This document shows, piece by piece, positions 22,976-33,874 of a stretch of 64,000 bases of DNA. How positions within the stretch are numbered: the stretch's first letter is position 1; each line of letters opens with the position of its first letter. Made by a program: the position numbers and the translations under genes. The DNA lies in the NCBI GenBank assembly GCA_021613535.1, contig CP075493.1, positions 13,888,001 through 13,952,000 on the forward strand, read 5' to 3'. The notes below the pieces were generated by a model. The model made no database searches. It saw only the letters and a list, made by a program, of their open reading frames with translations, and was not told the DNA's origin. Source of the DNA: Adineta vaga (lineage: Eukaryota > Rotifera).

Positions 22976-23255
22976 ACTCACTCACACTCAATCCCATACA
23001 CATTCTGAAATCTTTATTGTTTATTAAGAAAAAATAATAATATAAATCTATTCAATAACGTTTGGCAGTGTTTTTCTTATTCATATATAATAAAACAAAA
23101 CATATATTAATGCCGAAATATGTCATGCTTTTTTTGTTATATCTTGATAGATCACACCGGTATATAAATTTTATTAGATTTTTTAATAAAACGAGTAAAA
23201 AAAGTAGAAGAGCATTCTGTTAACTTACCTGTCAGAGAGAATAATAAAAGCATAG

Positions 23256-23838
23256 ATGACTTTTCAAAATCGAAACATAGTCTACATTGTAGCTGGTTTG
23301 ATGACAATTACTGCAAGTTTATATATCGTTGCAAATGCTTTACCAATATGGTATTTAGGAGATTGAAAGCACGATAATAAACAATATAACCTATTTTTGC
23401 TTTTCCTATAGGTCAAAAGTTTCGGTTCAATCTCAAACAGGAACTTATGGATTGTGGAAACTTTGCCACGCACATTGTACCAATCTACCATCGACTGTCG
23501 CTGATGCAAAAATTATGTCGGCACGTGCATTTATAACGATATCTTGTATTTTATCAATAGTTTTTATTGCATCATTAATATCGATTTTATTTATTGATGA
23601 AAATCTCAAGAAAAAAATAGCATCATTGAGTAAAATACTTGTCATTGCATCTCTTATTAGTGGAATTATAGGTGTTGCTCTGGGAATAACCTATGCTATG
23701 GAAATGAAATATATTCTCATTATTGATAATAACAGTTTACTAAAACAAAGTCCCTCGATGGGAGTGTCAAGTATTTTGGCTATTATTGCAATTGTATTTA
23801 ATTTAGGCAGTGCTATGGCGTCACTTTACATTAAATAA
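23256..23838 (+). CDS. Claudin/PMP22-like tetraspan membrane protein
   Basis: Exons 23256-23350 and 23412-23838 (intron 61 nt, GT-AG) join inside a TGG codon to give 173 residues. Four hydrophobic helices are visible. The first extracellular loop carries the family signature: W after TM1 (ALPIW), then GTYGLWKLCHAHC, that is W...GLW-x2-C-x3-C. Claudin and PMP22/EMP proteins build cell-cell contacts or shape membranes. The signature, the size and the 4-TM layout agree; assignment to a subfamily is not possible from this view. Confidence 0.8.
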
Positions 23839-24004
23839 AATATTTCTTTCGGAAAATTTTTCAATAATGCATTCTCATTTTCTGCTTTAAGTATCTCCTT
23901 TCTTTATTTAATCACGAATTAAATACATGCTCTCTTTGATTTCTGAAAAGATCGTAACACTGAAATTTATGTCTTTTGAATTAGATACTTTCTATGAAGA
24001 TTCG

Positions 24005-25201
24005 TTAGGGAGGATTGCCATCTCCTACGCATTCAAACCAATCCGGATCGACTTTACATGTATCTTGAGCTAAATTATTTATACGCATCATATCATTATC
24101 AGTGATACTGAATGGATGCAAGACAATATCGAGATTTTCTTGCATATGAGTTTCATTCATCGATCTTGGATTAGATGCAACACCTAACTGATGGATCCAA
24201 CGTAGTAAGATTTGTGCTTCAGTACGTTCATAAGTTCGAGCTAATGATATAATAACAGGATCTTGAAATAATGTAGGATACATGCCTGTTGCTTCACCTT
24301 CGTATGTAACTGGATATTGCTGCACATCAGGTACACCTAATGGTGAATAAGCTACTAACTGAATATTGTTCTTCTGACAAAATCGAAGTAAATCAGCTCG
24401 ACCAGTTCGATAATTGTATGGATTAAATGAAACTTGATTGACACTGGGTAGTAGCATACCAGCATCGATGATTTCTTGTAAATGTGTAATATTATAATTT
24501 GATACGCCAATAGAACGCACCAATCCACGATTAAATAATGTAATCATAGCAGACCAGGTTGAGAGACGACACTTTTTCTCATTATATGTAAGAGAATTAC
24601 TCATGTTACATGATGGATCGGAAGTTTTTGGTATATATGATTGAGCAGGATGCTTCATCATTGGCCAATGTACAAGTAATAGATCGATCCAACTAGTTTG
24701 AAGTTCTTGTAAGATATCCATGGTTTGTTCGATTGTATCATTAAAACCTAAGCCAAATGTTGGTCCAACTTTACTCAAAATAAAGATTTCAGTTCGGTTA
24801 ATACCACTTTGTTCAATACCTCGAGCCACCGATTTATGATTATAGTATGAATTAGCACAATCTAGTCGGCGTCCACCGACTTTTGTCAACCAAGTATATA
24901 CTGCTTTTTGCGTATTAAGTCCACAACCAGGTGGTGGTGGCCCAGGAGGACCAGACGTATCAATATGTGGTTCATCGCCACATTCAGGATATGTACCATA
25001 AGGCTCATTCTCCATACCATAGAATCCAAGTCCAAGACCGAGCGCTGGCATCGTCAAATTAACTTCAGCAGCATTAAATAAAGGAAACGAAGAGACGTGA
25101 TTAAATGCAGAAGGTACAGATTGAGAGTTGTGAATATTAGTATTTGCCAAGGAAATTGTTAAACTCATAATGAAAATAAAGTAGAAGCAGAACATTTTCA
25201 T
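24005..25201 (-). CDS. Secreted aldo-keto reductase
   Basis: Intronless, 398 residues. An N-terminal signal peptide (MKMFCFYFIFIMSLTISLA) is unusual, because most aldo-keto reductases are cytosolic. The catalytic tetrad is complete: D114 and Y119 in LDCANSYYNH, K144 in ILSKVGP and H178 in LLVHWPM. The later motifs GVSNYNITHL, NQVSFNPYN and YSPLG are also present, so the TIM barrel should be able to reduce carbonyls with NADPH. An insertion of about 40 residues (55-95) contains a Gly/Pro-rich loop and CGDEP. An NADPH source for an exported enzyme is not obvious; ER-lumen residence is an alternative. Confidence 0.9.
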   Translation of the reverse strand: MKMFCFYFIFIMSLTISLANTNIHNSQSVPSAFNHVSSFPLFNAAEVNLTMPALGLGLGFYGMENEPYGTYPECGDEPHIDTSGPPGPPPPGCGLNTQKAVYTWLTKVGGRRLDCANSYYNHKSVARGIEQSGINRTEIFILSKVGPTFGLGFNDTIEQTMDILQELQTSWIDLLLVHWPMMKHPAQSYIPKTSDPSCNMSNSLTYNEKKCRLSTWSAMITLFNRGLVRSIGVSNYNITHLQEIIDAGMLLPSVNQVSFNPYNYRTGRADLLRFCQKNNIQLVAYSPLGVPDVQQYPVTYEGEATGMYPTLFQDPVIISLARTYERTEAQILLRWIHQLGVASNPRSMNETHMQENLDIVLHPFSITDNDMMRINNLAQDTCKVDPDWFECVGDGNPP

Positions 25202-25374
25202 GGTGACGATATTACATATAAATGCAACTTAATATTAAAGAAAAAGATAACAATATAACGTGTTTCATTCCTGTATATCAGTATCAACGTCCTTTATCTC
25301 ATACTGCATTTTATATTTCGATTTTAAAAAAATGCTACAGAATTGGACAAAATAACGTTTATGTCGAGATGTAA

Positions 25375-25579
25375 TTATCTACACTGATTTCCAAATGGAA
25401 TATTTGTTGGACATTTATGAAGAGGATTACAACAATCTGAATCAACTTTGTAACTTAGCCAAGTTGCACTAGAACATCTTCTTTGTGGAAATTCACATTT
25501 CAATCCAGAACAACAAATATCTCAATGATAAGAATTGATTTCGACATTTTAGAACGAGAAAACGAAATTGAAACCTACC
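25375..25579 (-). CDS. Cys-rich small peptide, 5' end not found
   Basis: An exon at 25375-25520, preceded by AG and a 58-nt GT-AG intron, reads DICCSGLKCEF and later DSDCCNPLHKCP, ending NQCR and TAA. The CC...C...CC...C spacing suggests a compact disulfide-rich (knottin-like) fold, usually secreted. The upstream exon ends at 25579 (frame ...VHIKFQ), but I find no ATG or signal peptide before the next gene at 25687. It is partial or broken; no function is assigned. Confidence 0.4.
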
Positions 25580-25686
25580 TTGAAATTTGATGTGTACAAT
25601 ACACTGAAAGGATATCTTATTATATAGTCAAAACAAAAACAAATGCGTTTTTACGTATAATCGATGACGTCAAGATTTTTCGTACT

Positions 25687-27981
25687 TTATAATTGGATTA
25701 TATTTTTCAAGCGTTCAAGATTATTTTCACATATTTGAAGAAAAAGGTGATTTGGAGGTATGGAACATTTGGACAGTTCAAGTGCACGTTCATAGAATAA
25801 AATAGCTTTTGTATAATTGCCCATCTTATCGTAGACATTTCCAATCAAATTATTTGATGTAGCCAAAGCAGAATGATTTGAAGGAAGCGATTTTTGTTTC
25901 ACTTCAAGTGCCTTCTCATAGAATGAGAGACATTTTGAACAGTCACCTAATTGATAGTAAACGAGACCAATATTATCGTAGGAAATTGCTAAATTAGGAT
26001 GATTTTGTGAAAGTGATTGTTTACTAATTTCTAATGCACGTTCGTAAAATGATCGTGCTTTGACGTATTCTTCCATTTGATAATATACCGAAGCGATATT
26101 ATTATAACTAGAAGCTAAATCAGGATGATTCGGTGGAAGTGATTGTTGACTAATTTCGAGTGATTTTTCATAGAAAGAAAGAGCTTTTGTATTATCACCC
26201 ATTCGGTTATATACCAATGCGATGTTATTATATGACGTAGCTAGATCAGGATGATTAGATGGAAGAGATTTTATACTAATTTCTAAATCTTTTTCATAGA
26301 AGGATAGTGCTTTTGTATAATCACCCATCTTGGAATAAACTCTACCAATATTATCGTACGAAGTAGCTAGATCTGGATGATTCGAAGGAAGACGTCGTTG
26401 TCGAATGACTAATGCTTTTTCTTGAAACGAAAGTGCTTTTACATATTCGTGTAATTGGTCATAAACAGAACCAATATTGTTATACGTAGAAGCTAGATTT
26501 AGATCATTACGAGGAATTAGTCGTTCTTGAATTTGTAGTGATTTTTCAAAAAATGAAACTGCTGAGGAATAATCACCTTGATTATTCTTAATCATTCCAA
26601 GCATATGATAAATATGTCCTCGTTCATGACTATCTGTTCCAGTTCGTTCAACTAATATCATATATAAGTTTTCTGCTTTATTCAGAGCATTTACTGTAAG
26701 AAGTAATTGACCCAATCGATACCATCCCATTGCTCCACTTGTTGCATCACGCATACTTTTAGTTAACGTACGAAGTTTTGGATCATGATCACTCGTCAAC
26801 ATAAGATTGACTTGCCAAAGACGTTGGTTAGAATGTTCGACTGGTTGAATATCTCCAATGCGAAAGACAGTATGCATCGAGAAAAGAATTTCTTGTTCAA
26901 CATCATGATAATAACTAACATTGTCCAGAAGAGCGAATGGTGTAGATGAATTTCTTGGATCAATTGTAATAATGAAAAGAAGACCAATAAAATTCAATTT
27001 TTGAAGAGCACTGCGAGCAAATTGAAGAGATACAGAACGATCTTTACTCGTCGACAAAAAATTATTAAAAGAAATAAATCCTCCTTTTGTTCGAACGAGT
27101 TTATTGAATTCTTCTTCCAATAAACCTTGTCCACGATATACAATAAATGATGATGACGCATATTTTGATGATTGTTGACGATGTAATTGTATAATTTGTC
27201 GATGTACATCAGCTAGAAAGAAACCCATCTTCAAAATAGTATCCATTTCGAACACACGTAATGCACGATTCAACATACGATGAAGACAAAAATCGGATGT
27301 ATACCACCAGATTGGTGTGTGTAAATGATAATCCATTTCGAATTCATTGATTTTCTTTAATTCTTTCTTGTTCTCACAGCATTGTTCACGACAAAACGTA
27401 GCTAATTCTTTTACGGATTGTAAATCAAATTCGATCTCGAGAAGAGCTTCTTTCAATAATTGAGTATACATAAACATTGAATCAACACTTTGATCATGAT
27501 TGATTGAATTTGATGTTTCACGAGTTGCGACGAAACTCATCGTAATCGAATCTTTATCACATTGTTGCGTAGCTTGTTTTAATGCATCATATAAAGATTT
27601 TATGTCCGTAAATGTACCTCTCATCTTTATCCAATCTGAACTTCGTTGTTCATATTGTCGTTTAAGCGAATCAAAAATATAAATAGAATCAAGCTGATTA
27701 ATATCATGAATGAGAGATACAATGTGATCATCAATATCATCGGAAATAATCATAAAGACCTTTTCATCTTTGATATTTTTCAGAAAAGTCAGACATTGGT
27801 TTGAATTGGTAAAAGTAAAAATATTGTTAACGATGGATCGTAGTTGAGTGAGTGAAGATTGAAAATTTTCATCACATTCATTCATTTGATTATCAAGCCA
27901 AATTAGAAGAAAATTTTGTATGATTCGTTGAGATCGAGGTTTAGACATCGACATCGTGGTTGAGTCTATCTTCTTTTCCAT
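25687..27981 (-). CDS. ADP-ribosyltransferase fused to kinesin-light-chain-type TPRs
   Basis: An intronless 764-residue protein with three parts. Residues about 20-140 form an alpha/beta domain (FLLIWLD, then VFMIISDDIDD, then YIFDS) that looks like a degenerate Rossmann or receiver fold. Residues about 215-395 are an arginine-type ART: R283 in IVYRGQG, S310 in FLSTSKD and the catalytic EQE (362-364) in VEQEILFSMH. Residues about 415-760 carry some eight TPR units, most of 42 residues with the KLC-type pattern NHPDLATSYNNIG...ALSFYEKALEI. TPRs bind peptides, so they probably choose the target that the ART modifies with NAD. There is no signal peptide, so it is likely cytosolic. The repeats also make the DNA internally repetitive (126-bp units). 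Confidence 0.9.
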   Translation of the reverse strand: MEKKIDSTTMSMSKPRSQRIIQNFLLIWLDNQMNECDENFQSSLTQLRSIVNNIFTFTNSNQCLTFLKNIKDEKVFMIISDDIDDHIVSLIHDINQLDSIYIFDSLKRQYEQRSSDWIKMRGTFTDIKSLYDALKQATQQCDKDSITMSFVATRETSNSINHDQSVDSMFMYTQLLKEALLEIEFDLQSVKELATFCREQCCENKKELKKINEFEMDYHLHTPIWWYTSDFCLHRMLNRALRVFEMDTILKMGFFLADVHRQIIQLHRQQSSKYASSSFIVYRGQGLLEEEFNKLVRTKGGFISFNNFLSTSKDRSVSLQFARSALQKLNFIGLLFIITIDPRNSSTPFALLDNVSYYHDVEQEILFSMHTVFRIGDIQPVEHSNQRLWQVNLMLTSDHDPKLRTLTKSMRDATSGAMGWYRLGQLLLTVNALNKAENLYMILVERTGTDSHERGHIYHMLGMIKNNQGDYSSAVSFFEKSLQIQERLIPRNDLNLASTYNNIGSVYDQLHEYVKALSFQEKALVIRQRRLPSNHPDLATSYDNIGRVYSKMGDYTKALSFYEKDLEISIKSLPSNHPDLATSYNNIALVYNRMGDNTKALSFYEKSLEISQQSLPPNHPDLASSYNNIASVYYQMEEYVKARSFYERALEISKQSLSQNHPNLAISYDNIGLVYYQLGDCSKCLSFYEKALEVKQKSLPSNHSALATSNNLIGNVYDKMGNYTKAILFYERALELSKCSIPPNHLFLQICENNLERLKNIIQL

Positions 27982-28540
27982 TTTGTTTGAATCGAAAGTG
28001 CAAACGGTTATTTACAGAATCTGATTTCTTTGTTTTTTTGTCGTTCTTTACATGAAGTATTACTGTCGAAGAAAGCAAAGAACGAGAAGAAAAATTGTTT
28101 TTATAATTGCTTCGATGCATGTGAATATAGACACCTTGTAAACTCGATGAGTTGCTTTTTAACACAAAATGCACAGTTGTTGTTTTTTTTTCTTATGTGC
28201 ATTTTTAAATTAAAGAAAATGTATAGCAATATTGAATATAATGGATCGACAAGAATGTTTTCTTGTGTCGTGATTTTATATAGAAGAAAAAATCTAACTG
28301 TCATTTTTAAAATCATGAGTGATTGAAGAGCTCTTCAAGATTTTCAAAGCTATTGTCATTGGTATAAAAGATATTCATCACTCTTTATGAACGTCTCAAA
28401 TACCATCAAGGTTTTACTTTTTTTGAAAAGATATTTTGAATATACACATGATGATTGATGAGAACAAAGTCCATTCTTCTTGAAAAAGAAAACATCACAT
28501 TCACAATCGAGCTCATCATACTGAACAACAACAACAAACA
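27982..28540. other. Divergent promoter interval
   Basis: Separates two genes read away from each other. AT-rich with poly-T tracts; no exon recognised, and the short open frames here overlap each other on both strands. Confidence 0.4.
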
Positions 28541-29787
28541 ATGCAATATATTATTAAAATCGTATTATTCGTGTCAACATTTACCCTAATCTCAACCAGT
28601 TCTATTGGTCGAGTGTTCAATGCTCGTCTATTACCTGGATTGAGAAATTCAACTTTATGGTTGTTCAATCAATCAGATGTAAATACTTGTCTTTGTCGTG
28701 CATTGCAATTGTACTCGTGGCAACAAATTGCAGCGCTCAATAGTTTTACATATAATTCTACTTTTCAATTGATTCTATCACCACCAGTCCTAGCACCCAA
28801 CCTTATTTATGATATAAACTCTATTCTCATTCTTCTTCACCCATTAACTGATGCTCCCTGTTGTTCTGATTTATCATGGCTTTTAACACGAATTCAAAAG
28901 TCACAAAAACCATCGAGTGATAGTGTTCCTTTACCGACAAGTCTCTCAATAAATTCTTATAATACATTACTTTCAACACTCTCTTACTATGGATCACTTG
29001 TGCGATTCTATCGAAATAATCTTAGTTTAGCAGGTGACTATCCATTGCCAACAAATTACTTATGTGACATAGTATCCTATCGACAAGGTCGTTTCTTTCT
29101 TGGTATGTAATTTTTGAAAAAATTACTTAATAAAAGTTTATTTATATTGAAATCATTCAATAATCCACTCGTATGTTTATAGGATGTGATATACCTAGTG
29201 CACTCGTTATTCTCGATGAATCAAATCTTACATCACCGATGAAACTAATCAATACGACAGCATATACAAGTGCGGTGGCATTCGTACGTAATGATACGAT
29301 GATGTTTGTTAGAGTTCAATATTTAAACACATCGATCATTGTTTATGACATCAATTTGACGACAAATTCATATATACCATTGAATCAAACATATCCAGTT
29401 ACTAGTCTTCATGGTTTGTCAATGAATGCGATCAATGATAGTTTGATTTTGCTAAGTAATTGGGATCCTAATGTTTATGTTTATGCACTGACACCATCAT
29501 CGAATAAAAGTAGTGATCCATGGTCAATGTTTCCTTTGAATGCAACACAAATAAGTTCAACGGAGAGAATAGCAGAACAAATTATTGATTCATGTGGTCG
29601 ACTGTGAATTGTTATCTATAATTTTGGTATACGAATTTTTGATCCATCATTAACTATTCTTCTAGCAAGTTGGACAGTTTTTACAACATTAGATGGTATA
29701 TTATTATTGGATACATATGAATTATTTCTATCTGATTATGATGGAAATAAAATTCTTCATTTCAATCCGAATTTACAATGTACTTAG
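28541..29787 (+). pseudogene. Secreted protein of unknown family with in-frame stop
   Basis: Exon 1 (28541-29102) and exon 2 (from 29183; intron 80 nt) join in phase. A signal peptide opens the frame (MQYIIKIVLFVSTFTLISTS). The rest is beta-rich with many N-glycosylation sites and tandem strands such as PSALVILDESNL and NVYVYALTPSS, like a propeller, but I recognise no family. TGA at 29605-29607 ends the frame after CGRL. The same frame then continues open for 59 codons with similar composition (FGIRIFDPSLTILLASW) to TAG 29785-29787, so a TGG-to-TGA change is likely. It may be a pseudogene, a truncated protein or a sequencing error. Confidence 0.55.
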
Positions 29788-30725
29788 TAGATATCGATTA
29801 TGTTTTCATTCAGTTGAATAATTCTTGTTGACAGTAAACATATCTTTACTGTTATATCGATTGAATATATTCTCAATGTAGTTATATCAATAAAAGAAAA
29901 ATGCAACGAGTTCTCTGAATTATTACCATTGAACGAAAGATCTTATTCAGTATGTTCACAAAGAATAAGTTCAAGAAAATCATCATTTTGAGTACGACTG
30001 TAAACAACAAACTATCAGGTATTTTAGAGAATTTTCTATCAAATAACTTGACTTCTTGCTGAAATTTTTCTGGAGTCTTGTGAAAATACAAGAAAAATAG
30101 TCAGTCGTTAAAATTGATTAATTCAAACTAAAGACACAGAATGAGATCGAATGTGGCATGTACCTTCTACCAACATCAATACCTTCTCATTTTACAATTA
30201 TTATGTTCACAATTCTTACTCAAATGAGTGTAACGATTCATCTTTCCATTCTACGAAAAATTTGTATATCGATTAAACCTTTCTTGAAACTTTTCCTTTA
30301 TCTCGATGCTTGATGGTTCAATGCATATATTGTAATTGAACGAGCATTTCTCCTTTAAAAAAAGGAATTCAGTTTAATAAACAGAAAAGTAAACATATAG
30401 CTCGTTGAATAATTATAATCTTAATATTTTGCATTATGGCTTCGATCATACATGAACCATTTCATCTTGAAAAAGTGGGTGTGAATGTGAGATTCGTCTC
30501 TCTACACTCACCCACACCCTCAATGTATCTTATTGACACACATCTATGCCTCTAAGCTATAACATCAGTGCATTATAAATCATAGTTTACATTCTAGATA
30601 TCAATGGAACATGAAGTGACATTTGTTTATTAAGACTTCCATGGTGCTGGATGCAATCTAAAGACATTTCATTGATAAAGTGGCACATTATGAGAGTGTG
30701 TAAATCAAAAGCATTCATATACTAC
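29788..30725. other. Intergenic with one hairpin repeat
   Basis: AT-rich, between convergent genes. The only structure seen is the GTGGGTG inverted repeat at 30475-30515. Confidence 0.4.
30475..30515. repeat. Inverted repeat with GTGGGTG arms
   Basis: GTGGGTGTGAATGTGAG (30475-30491) faces CTACACTCACCCAC (30502-30515), an imperfect hairpin with a loop of about 10 nt. It lies between the 3' ends of two genes. Confidence 0.6.
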
Positions 30726-32444
30726 TCACAGAGTTAATTTCTCCGACTTTTTAGGCTTATTAGTTGCTGGTCGGTTAGGCTGGCCAATTTTCGGTTGATG
30801 TATCTAATAATTTGAGGCATTATAGTGAGTATTCCTATTCATCATCTATCACTTACATGGCCACCATCATTTGCACTTTCAAACACACAAGGAACAGGTT
30901 TCGATACTGATCTAGTGGCTTTAGTACTCATTATACCTAAGCTACCTCTTTCATTACGCGGGCCGTTCAGCGAAGGATTTGAATGTGCAAAAGGAATACC
31001 TAGTATATATATACAATAGAATGATTATAATAAAGAATTATTACTTACTAGGTGTAGCTGATCTACGACGTCGATTAAAGAAGCTGTACGTGGTCGGCAT
31101 GGTGATAGTTGAGCACGACTTAAACGCTGATTTGATTTATGTTCAAGTAATGATTCATTATTAGAAATATTTTTAGAAGAATTTATCAATTGTGCTGTAT
31201 GACCATTACTCATTCGATCAGCGAGAAAAGATGAAACATTATTTTCCTGTGTTTTTGTGCATTCCAAAGGTCGACGATATTCAGTACCTTTTATGTGATG
31301 AAAAACGAAAAATATTCTAATTTACTGATGTCAAATTCTGGTTTTAGCTAGTATATTATATACCTTGTGATGACATTCGGTGCCTGCCTGTTTTTGACGA
31401 TACCGGAAGAGAGCTATACGATTTTGATGATCGCGGTAGTTTTTCAGGTTTCTTCCAACAACTCGTCTGGTTCGAAATTACAATTAGATAATTTTTTTCA
31501 TCAGAAAGAAATCAATTACTTGATGACTTTCTAGTAGTTTAGCTAAAAATAACCTTTTACAATATTCACATGGCAGTTTGTCCTGATTTAGTTCTTGATT
31601 GATTGCTTTTGATCTAAATCATCGATTTCGTGTTATTCTTTAGTAGTAATGAATCGACGAGATATTTACTGCGCACGAGTTTGTATTTGATGATTTTCTT
31701 GTTCACGGCAATCTTGCTATGAAAAATAGAATACGATCGGATTTTTATAAAGTAAAAGACAAATAATTTTTACAATATGCTTAGACCAAATGGATAAATC
31801 AACGAGTTGATTGCAAATTTCACATGGAATATGAACAATATTTTCGGAAGTGCGGCGTTCACTCGCTGCTGAACAAACTAAAGAAAAAGAATACGAAATA
31901 TTAGTTTTATCATCGATACTACCTCGACTTCGCCGAACTTTTCTAATAGTATTGCCCGTATTATCAGGACAATTATCCTAAATATCATAATATTCCTATA
32001 TTGTAAATTAATATTTGAAAAGATACCTTAAGATGTTTTAATGAATTTATCGATTGAAGAGAGGATGTATCTGTTTCATCGACATTTGAACAATTATTTT
32101 CATAATGATAAACAAAAATAGCTCTTCGTATGTATTTTCGACATTTTGGACATTCGTCCGTTTTATTTCCACATTGCATCAAATGTTTACCTAAAGCTTC
32201 TGTTGATGTATGAGCTTGCTCACAAAATGAACATTGAAGTAATTGATTTCTGTCATTAGTTGTCTAAAGATAAAACTTTTCATAAACATATAGTGACAGA
32301 TCCTGCTAACTACTTACTCTAGACGGATCAGATACAAAGTCGTATCTATTCAATCATGTACAGTAAATGTAAAAAGAGATTTATTTTATTTTATGATCAA
32401 ACTCACTTTTCTTGAGAGGAGTTCGAATATATTGCAGTAGCCAT
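30726..32444 (-). CDS. Four-finger TRAF-type zinc protein (TRAFD1/XAF1-like), 11 exons
   Basis: Exons: 32407-32444, 32318-32345, 32027-32263, 31923-31977, 31774-31877, 31670-31716, 31520-31613, 31364-31466, 31049-31287, 30857-30999 and 30726-30803. All have GT-AG introns, mostly 45-60 nt. Four zinc modules of the form C-x2-C-x11/12-H-x3/4-C appear: CSFC...H...C, CPKC...H...C, CEIC...H...C and CEYC...H...C. The last two are each split by an intron between the His and the final Cys, which supports the splicing. TRAFD1 and XAF1 proteins with such fingers regulate innate immune or apoptotic signalling. The second half is basic and Ser-rich with no domain. Inside exon 9 (about 31090-31110) a frame change seems needed to reach exons 10-11, so one base may be missing. 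Confidence 0.75.
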
Positions 32445-33015
32445 AAACGACGTGTAAAATCTCGAGAATATGTTCCTATGCAAACGAAATGATTTATTCT
32501 GTTCAAGAAGATTCCAATTTCTATATGAGATTCGCCAACAATGTTTTGGTTTTATTCATATTATGTGAAAGTAGGAAGAAACAACCATACACATGACTAT
32601 AGACATTTGTTGTAGTGAAAGACGTAATGTCATCGATAACGAGCAGAACGAATGAAAAGTTTTCAAATTATCTGAAAAGAAAACAGAAGTCCTAGAAGAC
32701 GGTAGTGATAGACATGAAACAGTCTTGATAAAAAATATAGCTGTTTTTCCTTCCAAATGAACTAATTCGATAAGTCTTATTATGTATGAAATTGTAAGAA
32801 ATGCGAACTAGCAGAAAACACTGCTTTGCATCGCCCTCTATTGACGATGCATATAATTATATCTATGAAAAACCTTTCGTTATGAAGTAAAACATAGCAA
32901 GAACAACTGACTCATTCTGTCGTTTTCACAATCAACATGTAATCAAAATATAGCTTCATTTCCAAAAAATTGACTTTTAATCATTTACAAAGATAATTAT
33001 ACGATTATACATACT
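32445..33015. other. Divergent promoter interval
   Basis: Lies between the zinc-finger gene (minus) and the next gene (plus); probably holds both promoters. No exon recognised. Confidence 0.4.
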
Positions 33016-33756
33016 ATGAGCAGAAAACGTCGAAATATTGTTGAAGACATTACTGAAGATGAGTCGATTGCATCGAGTGCTAAAACGCGTAAAATTGAGA
33101 TGACCATGGAACAGGTACAAAAAGATAAAAAAGATCTATTTGCTCTTATGTTTTTATTCTAGTATGATAAATTCTTGCTAGAAAAGAAGGATGGTAGATT
33201 TAAACGAACTGGGCAATGGGGTGGCATGTATAAAAGAGTTGCGCATGAATGTTGTGATATCGAATGTGTACGTAAATGGGCGCCGAGCCCTATACAATGC
33301 TTAACAGATGATTATTACTGTCCATCCTGTGTACTTCATCATCGGAATAATGTCAATCGTTTTTCGGAAGAAAGATTAAAATGGACAGCCAATGTTCCCA
33401 ATACATTTTATATATTTTCTCTTGTTGATCCAGGCAAAGCCGCTAATGGTAAAACTAAAATATCACTAATTAAATTTGGTCGTACTCAACATGAAAATGC
33501 TTTGAAACGATATCCTACAGCAGAATTAAAACAATATGAAATGAAACTTTTGTTGAGTTTACGTGGAAAATTAAGTACAATGACAAGTATTGAAAACTGG
33601 TGGAAAGAACAAGCAGAAAAAAATAAATGGTTCATGAGATTTAGTAATAGTGCTTTTCATGGACAAACCGAGTGTGTTCAAATTGATGATAATACTCTAG
33701 CAGAGTTGATTATGAAATCAAAAGAAATGGCAATTGCTCAAGAAGAAAGTAACTGA
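33016..33756 (+). CDS. GIY-YIG-like (T5orf172/MUG113-type) protein
   Basis: Exons 33016-33114 and 33163-33756 (intron 48 nt) join in phase to 230 residues. A basic N-terminus (MSRKRRN...KTRKIE) could be a nuclear signal. A small Cys cluster (CCDIEC, CPSC) may bind zinc. The core has FYIFSLVD then LIKFGRTQHENALKRY, the two-strand pattern and Arg of GIY-YIG-like T5orf172/MUG113 domains, followed by W-x2-Q and FMRFSNSAFHGQTECV. Such domains occur in DNA-binding or nuclease proteins of phages, fungi and others. Nuclease activity is not shown: the canonical Tyr and Glu are not both evident. The patchy distribution of this family makes horizontal origin possible. Confidence 0.6.
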
Positions 33757-33874
33757 TTGTATTGTGATAAAAACTTGTTTTGCTCTTTAAAATTTCATGT
33801 TCGTTAATATTCTTTTTTTTCTCACTCTTGCGTTTCATTTCAGATAATTTCTAAGTATAGAGAATCAAAACCAA

